Program-made: the position numbers and the translations under genes
The notes under the pieces: generated by a model
What the model saw: only the letters and a program-made list of their open reading frames with translations
Told to the model about the DNA's origin: nothing
Databases searched by the model: none
Shown: positions 24,299 through 36,874 of the stretch, one piece after another
Numbering within the stretch: position 1 is the first letter of the stretch
Layout of the letters: every line of letters begins with the position of its first letter
From: Oegoconia quadripuncta
Lineage: Eukaryota > Arthropoda > Insecta > Lepidoptera > Autostichidae
Length of the DNA: 64,000 nt
Assembly: GCA_949316235.1 (NCBI GenBank)
Contig: OX438742.1
Coordinates: forward strand, 13,887,315 to 13,951,314
Direction: 5' to 3'

Positions 24299-25723
24299 TA
24301 GTACCGGTGGTAGGTATTTTGCTACCAAGTACGCTGCAATATCAAAATCAATTGCGATTGAAGTGCTGATGAAAGTACGTTTATCTCATTTATGCATATA
24401 AAAATCGATTTGATTAGACAAAATAAAGCGACATCAATACAAACCCCGCCGCCTAAAATCAACACACACAAATTAGTTTGCAACGAAACAGACATGCAAT
24501 CCGTGGGCTAAATAAACGTTTGAACAGTCAATGAACATCCCGGCCCTCGGTGGCCTAATGGAAAATGATAATGTAGCGATCGCGCACTCAACGTGCCCGC
24601 TGTGTACATTCGCCTTTAATGTCGTATGATTAAACATGAACCGAGGACTTTATCAAATTTTGGCACGCGTTTGCTCGTCGGGTAGGGAGTTAGATGTTTG
24701 CAGACCGCGCATGCTGCTCTCTGCTCTCAGATAGAGCTGTCAATACGTCGAGTTGGCGACAACCCTGCGTGATTGCACTTTCAACACAACTTTTCGACGT
24801 TGCATTTTACTATTTATTGAACTATTGCACTTTTCTAAACACACCGGAAAACCTAGTATTTAAACTACAGTGATGTGACCTAAGTATTTAAGCTGTTAGG
24901 ACATTTTTAAAACAACATGTTACATGCACAACAAACAAGTTAAATTACTTATGTGCAGAAATAAGGAGAACAGGAAACGTAAATAAATTGCTAGGAGTAA
25001 GATGTGGAAGTTACGTCTTGTTAACTTAGATTACCTTCTCAAATGAGTTAAATAAATCAAATTCGAAATTAATTCTTCCTTTTCTAACATCATTTTATTA
25101 CGACAATAGTTATGGTCAATTTGTACTTATTAGTAACAATTTGTGAGTATTTCGATGCCTCTACTATTAATATCTAATTTTGATACCTATTACAAATCAT
25201 TTGGTCGACTTAGTGCTGCGGATTGAATTCGATTTGATAGGACTTGACTACACGTATATGTATAGGTTTTACTGTCCCTCATAGGTTCCTACTGCTTTTT
25301 GGGTCTTTGTAAAAGGTTAGCATTAAGATGAAGTTTATATATATTGTTATATGACGATGACACCGAAGAAGCGTCGTATGTCGTCGTGATAGACATATCT
25401 AGAAAATGAGAATATGAAACTTCTTTCCTTTCGCTCGACTGCGCCATAAAAGAAAATACTTAATGTTTTGTATATGTAGATTTCTATGTTACCTCTTGTA
25501 CCCTCAACAACTAGACCGTTTTTTGAAGTGAAAGACAACGTTAGATTTGCTTTGATTCAAGAGTGTCAGATACGTTTTATGGTAATTAATCCAACATGGC
25601 GGCCGTAAAATACAAAATGGAGTCTGCTGTCGAGAAATCAAGGGAAAGGCTTAACGGATATTAAAAAAAAAAATTCTTGGACTTGCATTACCGATCGGCT
25701 GATTTTTTTTGTAATAATATCTA

Positions 25724-25963
25724 TCTAACTAATATTATAACTACGAAAGTTTGGATGTTTGTTTATTTGTATGTTTATTTGTTATCACGTTACCCGTTAT
25801 AATCAAGTCGAAACGGATGAACGGATTTGGATGAAATTTGGCATATAGGTAGAATATATACTGGATTAAGACATAGAAAACTTTTTATCCCGATAAAGTG
25901 AGTAGTTCCCGCAGGATTAACAAATGAAACATATCCGTGATAAAGCCGCGGACGGAAAGCTAG
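25724..25963 (+). mobile_element. Non-autonomous Helitron-like element
   Basis: Begins TCTAACTAATATTATAACTA and ends GACGGAAAGCTAG before T. Contains GAAACGGATGAACGGATTTG, ATATAGGTAGAATATA and GATAAAGTGAGTAGTTCCCG. Non-coding. It faces a second copy at 26138-26380 in the opposite orientation. Confidence 0.85.
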
Positions 25964-26002
25964 TATATTATAAACGTAAACTTACATAACTCAGTCGCTT
26001 AG

Positions 26003-26080
26003 CTGGATTTGAACCCGCAGCCTCTTAATATTAGCAGTCAGGGTTTCTATAACCACTCAGGTTGTCTATCAACGTCGATA
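26003..26080 (-). mobile_element. SINE family B head between two Helitrons
   Basis: Minus strand CTGAGTGGTTATAGAAACCC, then GCGGGTTCAAATCCAGCTAA, a tRNA-like A- and B-box pair. The body is missing. It sits in the 175-bp gap between opposed Helitron-like elements. Confidence 0.6.
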
Positions 26081-26137
26081 TAATTATGAATTGTTATATA
26101 CGACTACAATAAAAACTATCCACATTTATGTAATTTA

Positions 26138-26380
26138 CTAGCTTTGCGCCCGCGGCTTCGCCCGCGTGGAATAACTTTACCACGGATATATGTTTATCCC
26201 GCGGAAACTACTCACTTTATCGCGATAAAAAATATCCTATATCTCAATCCAAGGTATATTTTACCTATGTACCAAATTTCATCCAAATCCGTTCATACGT
26301 TTCGTCGTGATTGATCAACAAACAAACAAACAAATAAACAAACAAACATCCAAACCTTCGCATTTATAATATTAGTTAGA
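26138..26380 (-). mobile_element. Non-autonomous Helitron-like element
   Basis: Reverse-oriented copy with CTAG at 26138-26141 and the TCTAACTAATATTATAAATG end at 26380. It retains CGCGGGCGAAGCCGCGGGC near the 3' end, able to form the short GC hairpin expected just before a Helitron CTAG. It is among the best-preserved copies here. Confidence 0.85.
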
Positions 26381-26708
26381 TATATGTTTACTTGAATTTG
26401 AATGACCTATTCGAATACATAAAGAAAATACGACACTACAATAATATTATAGTTTTACTTATTTATATCAAAATAAACAAAGAAAAGACTATTGGAAGAT
26501 ATTCATCATCATTCAGTATTCGAAAATTAGGATCATCGATATATCGATAAGTTTGATGTCTATCGATACTGAAAACGCCTAGCATTTCACCCCAAAAAGG
26601 TATATCCTTCATAATAACAGTACGTTGAAACATTACTGCAAATAAATGGCAACAGAAGTGTATTTGCGCAAAGTTAATACTGCCGTTTAAAAAAAGTCAA
26701 TTATTCTG

Positions 26709-27335
26709 TTATTTCAAGTTCAAGTCCACATTGGCAATACTGTGCTCCGCTTCTGTCATCTTAGACAAAAGTAATATGAGAGTTAAGTTGGTTCCGGTAC
26801 GCAATGAGAATCGGAATACTACGCCCTGCTGCTGTCTTCATCTTAGAAAAAAATAATAATAATGTTTTATTTTAATTAACCTACTCAAGGTTTTTCTAAT
26901 ATTTTAGTGGTTTCAGGTTCCTGTCCACATGGGAATCGGAATACTATGCCCTGCAGCTGTCATCACAGACAAAAGAAGTATATAAAATGTTAATTAATCT
27001 ACTCAAAGTTAATACAAAAAAAATGTTAACCTATTCTAGTGATTTCAGGTTCCGGTCCAGATTGGGAATCGAAATACCAAGTCCTGCTGCTGTCTTAACA
27101 AACAAAAGAGATAAGAGTGTTAGTTAATATTATTTTTTCTATTTACCAACGCAAGGTAATTATTTCTGTGATTTCAGGTTCAAGTTGGGAATATTGTGCC
27201 CTATATGGCTATATCAGAGTTAGTAAATACTATTTTTTCTGTTTACCCAGTCAAGGTAACTCCGTGATTCCGGTTCAAATTCACATCGGGAATACTATGC
27301 TCTGCCACCTGTCTTCTCAAATAAAATAGATGGGA
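26709..27335. repeat. Diverged tandem array, six units
   Basis: Units begin near 26709, 26785, 26905, 27037, 27166 and 27262. Each has GTGATTTCAGGTTC, a (CC)ACATTGGGAATCGGAATAC core, ATGCCCTGCTGCTGTCTTC and an AGACAAAAG-like end; the later spacers also share TTAATTAA...ACTCAAGGTAA. Spacings are 76 to 132 bp and units are only moderately similar, so the array is old. No coding potential runs through it. Confidence 0.75.
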
Positions 27336-28206
27336 GATACTTAATATTTAGTCATATCGTAACTTTTTTATTTTATCCATCTGTTTAATATAATTATTAA
27401 TTATATTAAACACATGGATTAATAAAAATATTTTTTTTGCACATGCACATGAGGTTACAATATTTGTCAGAATTTATGGTCAGAAAGGAGAAGAAGGTAT
27501 TTAGGAAATAGGTATATAGAAAAAAAAATAAAAAACCATTGTTTGTTAAGAATTATGTTCGATAAACTGTTTCATAACTACTTAACCATAATTATAAGAT
27601 TTAAACCGACTTAGACTATTATTATAATGATCTGTTAGTTCAAAAGATCCAGGTGCGTCACGAGAGTCCGTTGCGCCACTTGGAAGGAGGGCGAGCGTGA
27701 ATGAAACTCGATAATACGAATTACGAAAAAGCGGATATGGCAGATTGGTACTTAATCGTATACTGCTGCAACAGTCCTCTGTTTCCGTTTCCGCAATTGT
27801 GGAAAAATCTGCACACTTCACATACACTTTTGCCTCTGATTCCGTAATTTTATGAAAGTTTAGGGGAGCTTTCCAAATATAGGGGTTATCTGCAGTCCAT
27901 TCAAAAAGCGACTTTAATTACATATTGATAACAACTCTAAGCTTACACAATTAGGTTCCGTACACTATTTTAAATCTGTACTACCTCCTAAAAGATTTGT
28001 CGCATTCATAACCATATTATCATCATAATAGCCCGCTCAGTTCATTAATAACATGAGTTTACAATTAGCTATCCTATTGAATTGAGCCTGGATGTCAGCA
28101 GGCCAATCGAACGACGTTCACTCATAAGGTCGACGGTGTGCATCAAAGGCTTTTGCGGTCTACTCTTGCGGCGAAGTCTAAAAAATGTAGAGCCAACCAT
28201 ATGAAC

Positions 28207-28421
28207 AGTTTTTATGTACAACGGGTTGGTACTTCACCTCAATCACACCTGATGTTAAGTGAAGATGAGGTCGAAGGTGTAAAAGCTTACTGATCCGGAA
28301 ACCCCAACACATTTGGGGGACTGGCTATCTTATCTCTGACAACCGGAACACAACAATGCTATTAACATTGCTGCTTGGGGGCAGATTTAGATAAGATGGT
28401 GGTAGCTAGCCAGACAGACAT
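28207..28421 (-). mobile_element. SINE family A, 5'-truncated
   Basis: Well-preserved tail and body (ACCTCAATCACACCTGATGT to ATGGTGGTAGCTAGCCAG). It lacks the last body block and the head. The truncation point matches none of the other truncated copies, so it is an independent insertion. Confidence 0.85.
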
Positions 28422-28599
28422 AACTTATCTATCACTTATCCCGTCCAAAGAAACACCGTTCACCAAAAGCCTTAAAAAATGAGAAACCGGCTCCCAGTTG
28501 GAAAATAATCGTGAACACCATCTATAGAGATTTGCAGCATCATGAATTGCCATTGTACCAAAGTTTCATGTAACTACGGCACACTGTAAGTGACTTAAG

Positions 28600-28812
28600 G
28601 TAAAAGAAGGTCGTGTATTCGACTCCGCGAAGCAAATAAGTTTTTAGACTATAGGACTCGGTTTAGATGGTAGCATGGAAGTCCATCGACCTTACCGAAA
28701 ACCATCTTATTTAAAGTATGCTGCCAAACAGTAATGTTAATGCACTATTATATTTCGGCTGCTTGTGACGATGACGCCAATCCCTCAAATATCTTTCAGT
28801 TGTGCACAAAAA
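28600..28812 (+). mobile_element. SINE family A, heavily decayed
   Basis: Recognisable only in pieces: GGTCGTGTATTCGACTCCGC (B-box relic), ACTCGGTTT, ACCATCTTATTTAAAGTATG, GCTGCCAAACAGTAATGTTA and a terminal GTTGTGCACAAAAAA. It is one of the oldest copies here. Confidence 0.5.
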
Positions 28813-30679
28813 AGCATTTACATTTTCAGTTTTTGGTGCAAGGTTTCTAACAATCTGCGACCTACGTATATTATAATTATACCCAGTCTTTTCGGCAATA
28901 CCAGCCTCTTGATTGGGTGATATAACTGTCCGATGTCATAATGGTGTGAGGAATGGAATATCATTTCGAGACTTCAGTGTGCTGCTATCTGATTGAGCAC
29001 AAATTTGGCATATTATTTATGTAAATTCGGTGATAATGCAATTATTATGGTACCATCGAGCTGATCTGACGATGGAGCCGGGACGTATGGATTGGAACTC
29101 CCTTATAGCAAATTGCAAGGTAGGTAGTCGAATTTGGGTTAGTTTGTTTTGATGCCATGAGCACACATGTTGACGAGAGTCTGAAAATGAAACTAGAAGA
29201 TTGCCAAATGGAACTCCTTGATGGACTTTATGTTACCCGTCCTTGTACTAGAATAATATTTCATAACCATGATGGAGTATTAAAACTTGTAATCGAAAGT
29301 ATTTTTAGTAAAGAACTTATTTATTATTAGGTTATTGCCATAATTTCATGTTCAGTTCTATTTTGGGTTGTGGAGATTGAATTTATCACAGTGTTACTTT
29401 CAGTTAATTTATGAGGATAACTAGTAGCATTGTTATATTTGACACAATTTCATGTTTTTTCGTTCTTGTGGTAACTTCACTCTTTTTGGTATCGAATCTT
29501 ATATCATAACACCTGATTGTGTGTGTTGTGAGATAGATGGGTTAATTGAAGCTTCTATTCTATTTAAAACATTATATGCCTTATTCATCCTTTTGCGTGC
29601 GACCCAGTGCAGTGTAATTCGCAAATCTCCGGCACGGCGGACTGGGTAAGATGCAGTGGGGCCCGCTCCATCCGTCAGGCTGTCGTGTGCGAGCCACTAC
29701 ACGGCTCTGCACTTAACTTCGCGCCAACCATACATGTGTCTAGGGCGATGAGGGGCCAACTTGCTACTTGTTAATAGTTATGAAGGGTCCGCTCAGAGTG
29801 GTCATCGTACAGACACCCAATTAAGAGCCGCCTCGTGACAGATATCTAGCGGGGACTTGACTGATCCGTGACCACATTAATCCTGCATATGGTTTTAATA
29901 ATATACAGGATTTTTGAAAAATGTGTCTCTTAAGTATTACCTTTTTATCACATCTAACAACTTTTAATCTACGAATTGAAATTTTCGCACATATCTTCTG
30001 TGAAAAATTGTAAAACATTTCAACTTTGTAATTAAAATAATCACATATTTGCCATAAACAACATATGTAGGTACATAAACCACCATCACTAGCTATATTT
30101 TTCTCAGGGATTTTGATAGGTAATGTCAAAAAAATTGTACCACTGCGGTTTAGGAGTGAGTTATTCTATTATTTTGGTGAGGATTCTAACTTCATTGACG
30201 AAATTGTGGCTAAACAATGCTTCCGAAATATCCAAAAGAAATGCTGTAAAGAAGTTATTTAGACTTCTTTGTGAGACTGCTAACGCAAGTAATCTTAAGT
30301 AAGTATTACTCATAAATGGCTGCACTTCTCGCCCAATAATTGTATTTAAATTGTACCTCAAACCGAATAACCGAACCGAAGTAAACTTTAACCTCTTACA
30401 AATTACTATATATCTAATACCTATAATATGTGATACGTATACCTAAATCTACACAAAGTGGAATCCCTGTGTCACCATAATAATTACCTCGGATATTCAA
30501 AAAGTACAAATTGATTCCACTGCTAGCGTTCTCAGTGAATTCCACTGAAAGGATCCCAACATAACGGTCGGTTTTTCATCTCAGTCCAAATATCTAAGTA
30601 GTAGGTAGGTAACTAACTAATCGTAGGTAGGTACATATAGTAAGTAGGTGGGTATATGCCTGGTATCGTATATCCATAA
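28813..30679. other. No gene seen; GC-rich block near 29600-29860
   Basis: Between 29600 and 29860 the sequence is clearly GC-richer (GGACTGGGTAAGATGCAGTG, GTCTAGGGCGATGAGGGG, GAGCCGCCTCGTGACAG). It has the look of a LINE 3' UTR, but I see no coding frame or poly(A) to prove it. Confidence 0.4.
30600..30660. repeat. TAGG-type microsatellite tract
   Basis: Interrupted GTAGGTAGGT repeats. Similar short tracts occur at 31662-31680 and 52558-52580, the last with a self-complementary TAGGTACCTACCTA. Common in lepidopteran intergenic DNA. Confidence 0.6.
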
Positions 30680-30906
30680 TCTAACTAATATTATAAATGT
30701 GAACGTTTGGATGTTTGTTTGTTTTTTGCTCCATCACGGCGAAACGGATGAACGGATTTGGATGAAATTTGGTATATAGGTAGAACATACCCTGGATTGA
30801 GACATAGGATATATTTCATCGCGATAAAGTGAGTAGTTCCCGCGGGAAAAACAAATTTCCGCGATAAAGTTATTCCACGCAGGCGAAGTCGCTGTCGCAA
30901 AGCTAG
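30680..30906 (+). mobile_element. Non-autonomous Helitron-like element
   Basis: Starts TCTAACTAATATTATAAATG and ends TCGCAAAGCTAG. It contains the full series of family blocks (GATGAACGGATTTGGATG, TATATAGGTAGAACATACCC, GATAAAGTGAGTAGTTCCCG, ATAAAGTTATTCCACGC). Host bases are A and T at the two ends. Confidence 0.85.
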
Positions 30907-31139
30907 TCATAAATTAATATTTTGGACACTTAGGTACACCAATTAGTTGAACCCGCAACCGTTGGTTTGGTAAGCAGCATTACTACACACTACACGTATC
31001 GGTCGTCAATCTATGTATATAGATCATGAAATTGAATAGGTTATTTATTACTATTATCGTTGCGCCAAAATGTAACCTTTTGACCGGGCGAGTACCTACC
31101 TACTGAGGTAATTTATCCTGCTATAAAGTAATGTCCAAG

Positions 31140-31960
31140 CTTTGGTTCCAGTCCACTGACACCACCGGGAAAGTGCCGCAGCACTAATCTACAATATAGA
31201 CAACCGTGCCGGTCTTTTGGGCCCTACTTGAGAGATGATAGTTACACCGGCTATCCCCTGTCCGCATCCGATTTTGTGCCGTACAAATCCGACGATATAG
31301 ATACCGGATCAAGGGGTCTCGAATATTATCACCCACCGGAAACTCAGAGATGGCCTCTTTGCCAGCCATTTCCATTCGAGCATTTCGAATAGATATCAAG
31401 AACTGTCAGATCGCGGGATCACACCAGCGAGTAATAAGACGCTCTCGTATCTCGGGGCATTGTAGAGAGACTACCTATGGGTTATGCTAGTTAGCCCTGT
31501 TTCCATGATGGGAGTCACTCAAGTTTAATGCCCTTGATTTCCCATCCGGTAAGTAAGCTAGGAGGCCACTGACCGCTTTTGTCTACTCGGCAGCAGCAGC
31601 CTACATATATGCTGGGCGTCTGACACAGGTCACCTGAAACTGTTGGTTTGGATATCAGTATGTAGGTAGGTAGGTACCTACTGTAACATGGGTGTCAATG
31701 ATAAAGTTGCGCTGCACATATTAACTCTGCATATTCCCTCTTATATCGGGTCACATAGTTTATTATAAAATTTGTCGATAGGAGACCGCTCTGGAGCGAC
31801 GGTGCGAGCTCTCTCCCCGAAAGAATTTCTATTCCACATTTGAATGCTTTTCTTTTTTAAACAACTCGCCGTATACCACTGCCAGCAATACACCACACGA
31901 TCCCAAGCGTTCTCCTTGGACCGTCGCCACAGTATCTACACTACGGTACTAGACCGGACT
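31140..31960. other. GC-rich block, possible retroelement relic
   Basis: A GC-richer stretch (for example ATACCGGATCAAGGGGTCTC, ACCGGAAACTCAGAGATGGC) with a 71-codon minus frame (31184-31399) of unknown identity. It resembles retroelement non-coding sequence more than host DNA, without proof. Confidence 0.35.
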
Positions 31961-32158
31961 GCTGTTCGGCAGTGGAGTACATAGGTACACGGTATAGACC
32001 TCAGCCTACACCTATTTCACCCGCTGGGCAAGTTCAGTCGCGGTTTGATTCCAAAGGATTCAGCTGGACGTCAAGATTTTTTATGGGTAAATTTAAGGCG
32101 TTCCTACCGTCCAAATTTAATCTCAGTTATACTGTCAGTTCATTACGATTCATTCTTA

Positions 32159-32307
32159 GGCCCGTATTTCAGAATGTTGCTCAAGCGTAGATCTGCGCTT
32201 GAGCATAGTTAGAAAGAGATGCAGATATACAAGTTACATAAAGCTGTCCCTTTTTAACTGGCTTCAGGCGGAGATGTCTGCTTGAGTAACTTTCTGTAAT
32301 ACGGGCC
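32159..32307. mobile_element. PIF/Harbinger-like MITE with TTA duplications
   Basis: A 149-bp element with imperfect inverted repeats of about 45 bp starting GGCCCGTATT-CAGAA, flanked on both sides by TTA (32156-32158 and 32308-32310). A 3-bp TTA target site with GG(G)CCC termini is the hallmark of PIF/Harbinger transposition. No transposase is encoded, so it must have been mobilised in trans. Confidence 0.75.
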
Positions 32308-33207
32308 TTAGAGATTGCGAGATAGGAAATAGAGACATAGGTAGGACCTAGAAGAATTTGGACAGAGTCGCCACTGCGCAGAATGCTGCTTCCCTTCAAA
32401 GTTAAAAAGTCATGGCATTTACGAAAATTTATTTTAAAACAATATCATTCATTAACAATTGCAAACACACCTGAAACGGTTTGTAAATATTAATTACTTA
32501 CTTACACAATGTGAAACCGAAGTCACATTGATAGGCAGGCATTTAACACGCCCTATTTTGTGCAGTCGCTTGAAAACAATGGAACGATATCATCATCAAT
32601 AAACGTTAATCACAATGCACCGCAAGCTTAATTGTGATATATCATTTTGTCTGTTAATACTCGTAAATGTTATTGTGTCGATAAATGTTACCGATATGTA
32701 AGATACGTGTTTTATTTAATTGGTTCAATATCAATAGGTGGATGCCGGCGTTTGTACATCTATTCGGTCAGTTTACACCGTGACAAGCATGTACATGCCA
32801 ACAAAGGCCTATGGAAGTCCACTGCTGGACATGAACCTCCCGTGGCGCGATTTGCATAGTTTTTCTTGGGAGGATTTTGCTAACTGCCACACTGGGAGGG
32901 AGGTAGGCGGTTGCAGATTTATCACATAAATAATTCGAACCAGTGATGCAGTTGCCCGTTACTCATCAATGCTGTTAGCTACGATATCCCTTAATCACCT
33001 TTTACAACAACCACGGGAGAGACGGGTTGATTATTATGTAAGTACTCTGCTGCGAGGCTCACGGCGAATGAAACGTGAAGATAACAGAATATTATTCAAG
33101 TGATGAGTGACAGTGAGGGAGTCCAAAAATAATCTGCGACCGCCAAACCGTCTGCCCATTTAGGCGATTGGGCACATCCTCCCACGAAAAACGATGTAGG
33201 TAGGTAA

Positions 33208-33490
33208 TTGACAACCTGTTTAGCGCAGTGGTTAGAAACTCTGCTGCTATATATACCAAAAGGTCGCGGGTTCGAATCCCGCTAGGGGCATATGTTTGTA
33301 TGATGAATACGGACATGTGTACCCGAGTTATGGATGTTTTTCATTTATAATGTATTTATTTACAAAAGAAAACGTATTTGTGTGGTGTATCAACCATTTG
33401 TAGCCACAGCACAAGCCTAGTTGCTTAGTGTGTAACTAGATGGCGCTCTCTTTATTATGTCCAAGGATATTTTTTTTAATTATTATTTTT
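33208..33490 (+). mobile_element. SINE family B, full length
   Basis: tRNA-like head (CCTGTTTAGCGCAGTGGTTA, B-box GGTTCGAATCCCGCTAGGGG), then ATGTTTGTATGATGAATACG, GAGTTATGGATGTTTTTCAT, GTGGTGTATCAACCATTTG and ACAAGCCTAGTTGCTTAGTG, ending in a TATT/ATTATT-rich tail. Head and body differ from families A and C. Confidence 0.85.
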
Positions 33491-33833
33491 ACAGGTGAAG
33501 GTTAACTGCTAACAGTCATTATTCACTATTATGAAGCAATTTTGTGAGTATTTGTACCTACTATTAGGTTGGCTTGGCTTTTATATAGATTCTAAATACT
33601 ACGTAAATATTAAAGTATTTTTGGAATTCCGTATCCCTACCGCTATAAGATAAACTGCTATTTTTGACAATTTGAAACACCATTCAAAATATTCTGTAGG
33701 TTTTACTAGTTTATGAGTAACTTATGACAGTTATGACAGGCTTAGTCATTAATGTACTTACTATTTTGTCACAAAACATCAGATTTTGTCTTTTAAATCA
33801 ATAGATCTAAAGATACGAGGGGCATTGATGTCA

Positions 33834-33859
33834 GAGCTGGAGTGATCGCACTCCAGCTC
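33834..33859. repeat. 11-bp inverted repeat
   Basis: GAGCTGGAGTG and CACTCCAGCTC around ATCG, with an outer ATGTCA...TGACAT pair a little further out. Function unknown. Confidence 0.55.
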
Positions 33860-34360
33860 GACCTATGAACTGACATTATTTCGATTCTGATTGTCAAATT
33901 TTGTCACTGAAAAACCGATTTGTACCCGATTGTTTGTTCCCGCCCCTGAACGAACTTCATAAACGTCACCCTTCAAGCTTCGTAGAAACTTCAAAAATGA
34001 GTAAAAATCAATAACAAAATTAACTTTTTATTTTAAAATGTATAAGTATAATGTAACTACGGAACAGTACTCGTCTTGGTCCATCACGTACTTGGCCAAG
34101 TTTTATTACCTACATAGGTACCTAAGTAACACAAACTTTCTTACTACTCCAGTAAGGATACACTTTTAATTTCCTATTATCTTTTTTGCACATGGTTAGA
34201 GTATCTATCAGTGATATTATAAAAAATATTTCCTGACAGTTTGGTATTTAGATCATTTCGTCATAAAATAGAATTAAAGTTACCAGTCTCAACTGTATTG
34301 CGTCGCCAAAGATAATAGGAACTCATGAAACTATTTTCTAAACAATCCATCAATAGGTGC

Positions 34361-34619
34361 TCCATATTCTGGTGTAGTGGATAGTGACCCTGTCAGCGAA
34401 ACCAACGGTTGTGGGTTCGAATCCCGTGACAGGTAAATGTTTGTGTGATGAATATGAACATTTATTCCTGAGTCATGGATGTTCATATAAATATTTATGT
34501 ATGTTTATCCGTTATCTAGTATCCATAGTACAAGCTTTGCTTAGTTTGGGACTAGATGATTGGTGTAAGTGTTCGAAATATTTATTTATTATTATTACTT
34601 ATATTATTATTTTTGTAAA
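34361..34619 (+). mobile_element. SINE family B, full length
   Basis: Head TGGTGTAGTGGATAGTGACC, B-box GGGTTCGAATCCCGTGACAG, body GTTTGTGTGATGAATATGAA, GAGTCATGGATGTTCATATA, CTAGTATCCATAGTACAAGC and TTATTATTATTAC tail. It lies 1.1 kb from the copy at 33208, in the same orientation. Confidence 0.85.
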
Positions 34620-35960
34620 AAAGTTTCATTGTACTTATCTTAATTAATTTCCGGAGCATAATTTACATGGTGATGTATTTTCATAAATTTGATCGATTTG
34701 CTTAGTTTGTATCGTAAACAACTATTAGAATTGACACCTAGTCGTTGTGGTGTACGTTAATTTACTGGTGTAACCGAAATCAAAGTAAAAACGAAAAGTG
34801 ACACTTTTCGGGAAACTTGGCAGTTCAACATAATCCTTGGGCATTCACAGTAACAAATTCAAAATTAGAACCACGCCATCTTGAGATGCTCAGTGGTATT
34901 CAATAATGGGCTGAAGTAACAAACTCAAACTCAAAGTTAGTTACAGATAGCGCCACTGTTAAGACATGCATGGGTAACTCAGCAAAACTCAGATCAGCGA
35001 ACCGGTTCACAGATTCGTAAACACACCGATTCAGCTCATTCGAGCATTACAATTGAAATGGCTCAAATATTTTAATTCAGGCTCATTACAAAAACGATTC
35101 ATAGATTGAGATTAACCTTGAGATAATACTATTTTATTTGAAAAATTAACTCTAACTTTAATTAATTTGACATTAGTAGTTCAAGTTCGATTCAAAGTTT
35201 GATATCGCTTTATTTAATATGGGTCTATGAGAGTAAATGTAAGTACGGCTCACTCAACGACTAAGCAACACAACTCGCTCAAGTCGGCTTTAGTTCAGTG
35301 AGGCACTGAGCCAGACGCGCGAGTCCGTTAGACCAATCCAATTTTTTATGAGCCGTGAGCGGTTTACTTTGCATTTGAGCTGCTATTCCAGTACCAAGAA
35401 ATGATCTGCATATTTAAACCGACTCAGTGTTGAGTCCATCTCTACTAAATCCCACAAACAAAACCGAATATTATTTGAATGGCAAATAGGGACTATTTTG
35501 ATATTAACTGTTGACTTAAGGACACTCAACAGCGCCGCTAGGCAATATTAGCGGGAGAAAATGGAATTATTGTAATTTGCTTACTGTGGCGGGCGGTGGC
35601 CAGAGCCCTCTAGCTCCACTGGTCTATAACTGGAACAGGGTTGATACCGAAGTCTTGAACATGCATGCATATAGGTATCTACCCTCTCACTAGATGGCAC
35701 TGGCTCGCGATATAATTCACCCATAATAAGTTAACCTCATTCACCACATATTTCACACTTTCACTAAAATTTACATTTTTTTTAATAGCTAATGTAAAAG
35801 GTTTACATACTTACAATTTATAAAAAAATAAACGGACAAAATGACCGACTTTTTGTAGACCAGACAAATATCTAAATGGGACAATTTTGTCGTCTATTCC
35901 CATCTGATCTGTTGATTAGTTATTCCAGCACACCAGCAGAACATAGTATTATATGCAATA
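34620..35960. other. No gene seen
   Basis: Unassigned intergenic DNA. Scattered GCGCC words near 34950 and 35530, no open frame of note and no classified repeat. Confidence 0.5.
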
Positions 35961-36145
35961 CTAGCATGCCGCCCGCGTTTTCGCCTGCGTAGAATAACTT
36001 TAACGCGGAAATTTGTTTATCCCTCGGGAACTACTTACTCACTTTATCGGGATAAAAAATATCCTACGTCTTACTCCAGGGTATATTCTACCTACATAAC
36101 AAATAAAAAAACATCCAAACTTTCGCATTTATAATATTAGTTAGA
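35961..36145 (-). mobile_element. Helitron-like element, internally deleted
   Basis: Both family ends are present (CTAG at 35961, TCTAACTAATATTATAAATG at 36145). About 50 bp with the GAACGGATTTGGATG block is missing, and the TACTTACTCACTTTATCG segment has a small duplication. Confidence 0.8.
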
Positions 36146-36614
36146 CACTTATAGATACGGAAAACAAAAAAGTGCGGGCGACAAAAAGCATGTCGTCAGC
36201 GCTGTCCCTTTTGAGAAAGATATTTAAATAACTTCGTTCATTTTGAAGAACTATTTATGGGACTTGTATATTTTGGTGAGACTATTTATGCACAATTTGT
36301 GGGATATAGATTATAATCATAGGTAAAGCAGTCTCTGCGTATGATAATGAGTTCATTCTCATACGCATGCATCTCATACAACCCTCCGCACGTGTCCGTG
36401 ACGCAAGAATGCTCACTTAAAACATTGAATAACTCTTAAACTACAGTGGCGTTAATTTTTTCCTTTGGACTCCATTTGGCACAATTTGAGCTTCTGACAT
36501 TGCAAAATATCTGAACTCCACAATTCAAATCAAGCATCACTCTCGTCATTATGCACCCGATTTACAATTTTTTTATATGTACAATGCCTCTCTCTCGAGC
36601 TTGACAGTTTTAAT

Positions 36615-36715
36615 AAGGGATTGATTGTGCTCGCCAAGGAAAAAAACGACTGGAAACAGATGAGGGAGGCCTTTGCTCAGCAGTGGCACACTATGGCCTC
36701 TTAATGATGATGACA
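36615..36715 (+). pseudogene. RTE-like LINE 3' end scrap
   Basis: The frame KNDWKQMREAFAQQWHTMAS followed by stop codons and TAATGATGATGACAATG matches the RTE C-terminal GEAYVQQW and its short ATGATG tail. About 100 bp only. Confidence 0.6.
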
Positions 36716-36874
36716 ATGCCTATGCCAAAACTAGGGCTTGTGTGTGCGAATGGCGATATTGTACCAATGCCAGAATTGTACTAATTGCTCAGTGTACGAA
36801 TTGATAATTTGTGTGAACAGAGAATTGTACGTACTGCGATATTGTACCGATGTCGATGCTTTCGTGTGAACAAG

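Noticed and set aside
28085..28180. Possible RTE-like tail (GGATGTCAGCAGGCC, CACTCATAAGGTCGAC)
   Set aside because: Word similarity only; the frame is broken and the match too weak to support.
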